Assembly: GCF_018260405.1 (NCBI RefSeq)
Contig: NZ_JAGLBG010000128.1
Coordinates: 1-5,110, forward strand
DNA from: Deinococcus sp.
Lineage (GTDB): Bacteria > Deinococcota > Deinococci > Deinococcales > Deinococcaceae
Direction: 5' to 3'
DNA length: 5,110 nucleotides
The first letter of the stretch is position 1. The number at the start of each line of letters is the position of its first letter. The notes below the pieces were generated by a model, which was not told the DNA's origin, searched no databases, and saw only the letters and a list, made by a program, of their open reading frames with translations. Positions 4,444 through 5,110 of this stretch are shown here, in pieces. The translations under genes and the position numbers were made by a program.

Positions 4444-5110
4444 ATGATTGACCGTTATTTGACCCCCGAAATGAAGGCCCTCTGGAGTGAGGCCAGCAAG
4501 TACCGCGCCTGGCTGCGGGTGGAACTGGCTGCCATGGATGCCCAGTCGCACCACGGCGAGGTACCCCGCGCCGCCTACGACGCCCTGGTTGCCAAGACAC
4601 AGGCCGACCCGATTGACGAGGCTTTTGCCCTCAAGGTGGCCGAAATCGAGGCCGTGACTCGCCACGACATCGTAGCCTTCACCCGCGCCCTGACCGAGCG
4701 CTACGGTGAGGAAGCCCGCTTCATTCACCATGGCCTGACCAGCACCGACGTGGTAGATACCGCCCAGAACCTGGTACTCGACGAAGCGCTGCGGATTATC
4801 CTGACCGACGTCAAGGCGCTGCGCGAGGTGTGCCGCGCTCAGGCGGTGGCCTACAAGCACACGCCGACGGTGGGCCGCACCCACGGTATCCACGCCGAAC
4901 CGATGACCTTTGGCCTCAAGTTCCTAAACTGGATGACGGCGCTGGACCGCGACATCGAGCGCCTAAATGCCGCGCGTGGCCGTGTGCAGGTCGTGATGCT
5001 CTCGGGGTCGGTGGGCACCTACGCGCACGTTTCGCCGCAGATCGAGGAGGAGGTAGCGGCGGCCTGGGGCTGGCAGGCCGCGCCCGTGACCAACCAGACG
5101 CTGGCCCGCG
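4444..5110 (+). CDS. purB: Adenylosuccinate lyase, N-terminal part (cut by window edge)
   Basis: The first 222 codons are present; the family is usually about 430-460 residues, so roughly half is missing beyond the edge. The enzyme belongs to the fumarase/aspartase superfamily. It releases fumarate from SAICAR and from adenylosuccinate, acting twice in purine synthesis in the cytoplasm as a homotetramer. Visible motifs are the N-terminal MIDRYLTPEM with substrate-contacting Arg4-Tyr5, TRHDIVAF with His74, HHGLTSTDVVDTA (95-107) and GRTHGIHAEPMTFG (144-157) with His147 and His150. These correspond to the conserved histidine regions known in B. subtilis PurB (His68, His89, His141). The C-terminal signature loop (SSxMPxKxNP) lies beyond the edge. 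The ATG at 4444 begins exactly at the family's conserved N-terminus. No other purine gene is in the window. Confidence 0.96.
   Translation, partial: MIDRYLTPEMKALWSEASKYRAWLRVELAAMDAQSHHGEVPRAAYDALVAKTQADPIDEAFALKVAEIEAVTRHDIVAFTRALTERYGEEARFIHHGLTSTDVVDTAQNLVLDEALRIILTDVKALREVCRAQAVAYKHTPTVGRTHGIHAEPMTFGLKFLNWMTALDRDIERLNAARGRVQVVMLSGSVGTYAHVSPQIEEEVAAAWGWQAAPVTNQTLAR

Noticed and set aside
4405..4893. Minus-strand open frame of 162 codons opposite purB
   Set aside because: purB on the plus strand is unambiguous by its motifs; this frame is its antisense shadow with no recognisable domain.

Overview
The window reads as chromosomal DNA from a Deinococcus-like bacterium (Deinococcota). That assignment is an inference. 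It rests on GC-rich coding sequence, an OstA/LptA-like secreted protein beside a periplasmic-type amidase (a double-membrane envelope), and start regions that mostly lack Shine-Dalgarno sites and instead carry TANNNT -10 boxes almost touching the start codon, as described for leaderless genes in Deinococcus. No mobile element, CRISPR array, rRNA or tRNA was found.

Layout: 1-132 has no supported gene but holds a perfect 17-bp tandem duplication. 133-567 (-) is a hotdog-fold acyl-CoA thioesterase of the FlK type with its Thr/Glu/His triad. 568-844 is a divergent intergenic region with a direct repeat and a dyad beside the thioesterase promoter, and a 15-bp tandem repeat ahead of the next gene. 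845-2029 (+) is a YihY/BrkB-family membrane protein with an unusual C-terminal extension; a strong intrinsic terminator follows at 2048-2083. 2166-3275 (-) is a secreted zinc N-acetylmuramoyl-L-alanine amidase with an AMIN-like N-terminal domain. 3276-3541 is a second divergent control region with several small repeats and dyads. 3542-4189 (+) is a secreted OstA/LptA-like protein. 4190-4443 is noncoding. 4444-5110 (+) is the first 222 codons of purB (adenylosuccinate lyase), cut by the window edge.

The genes appear to be separate transcription units rather than one operon: they alternate in strand and each has its own candidate promoter. Three concern the cell envelope (BrkB-like protein, amidase, OstA-like protein), and the last two of these are divergently transcribed from one control region. 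The thioesterase and purB are metabolic. I see no clear new multi-gene system. The most interesting signals are the shared near-leaderless start architecture, the repeats in the two divergent promoter regions, the extra C-terminal membrane helix on the BrkB-like protein and the apparent autoinhibitory insert in the amidase.
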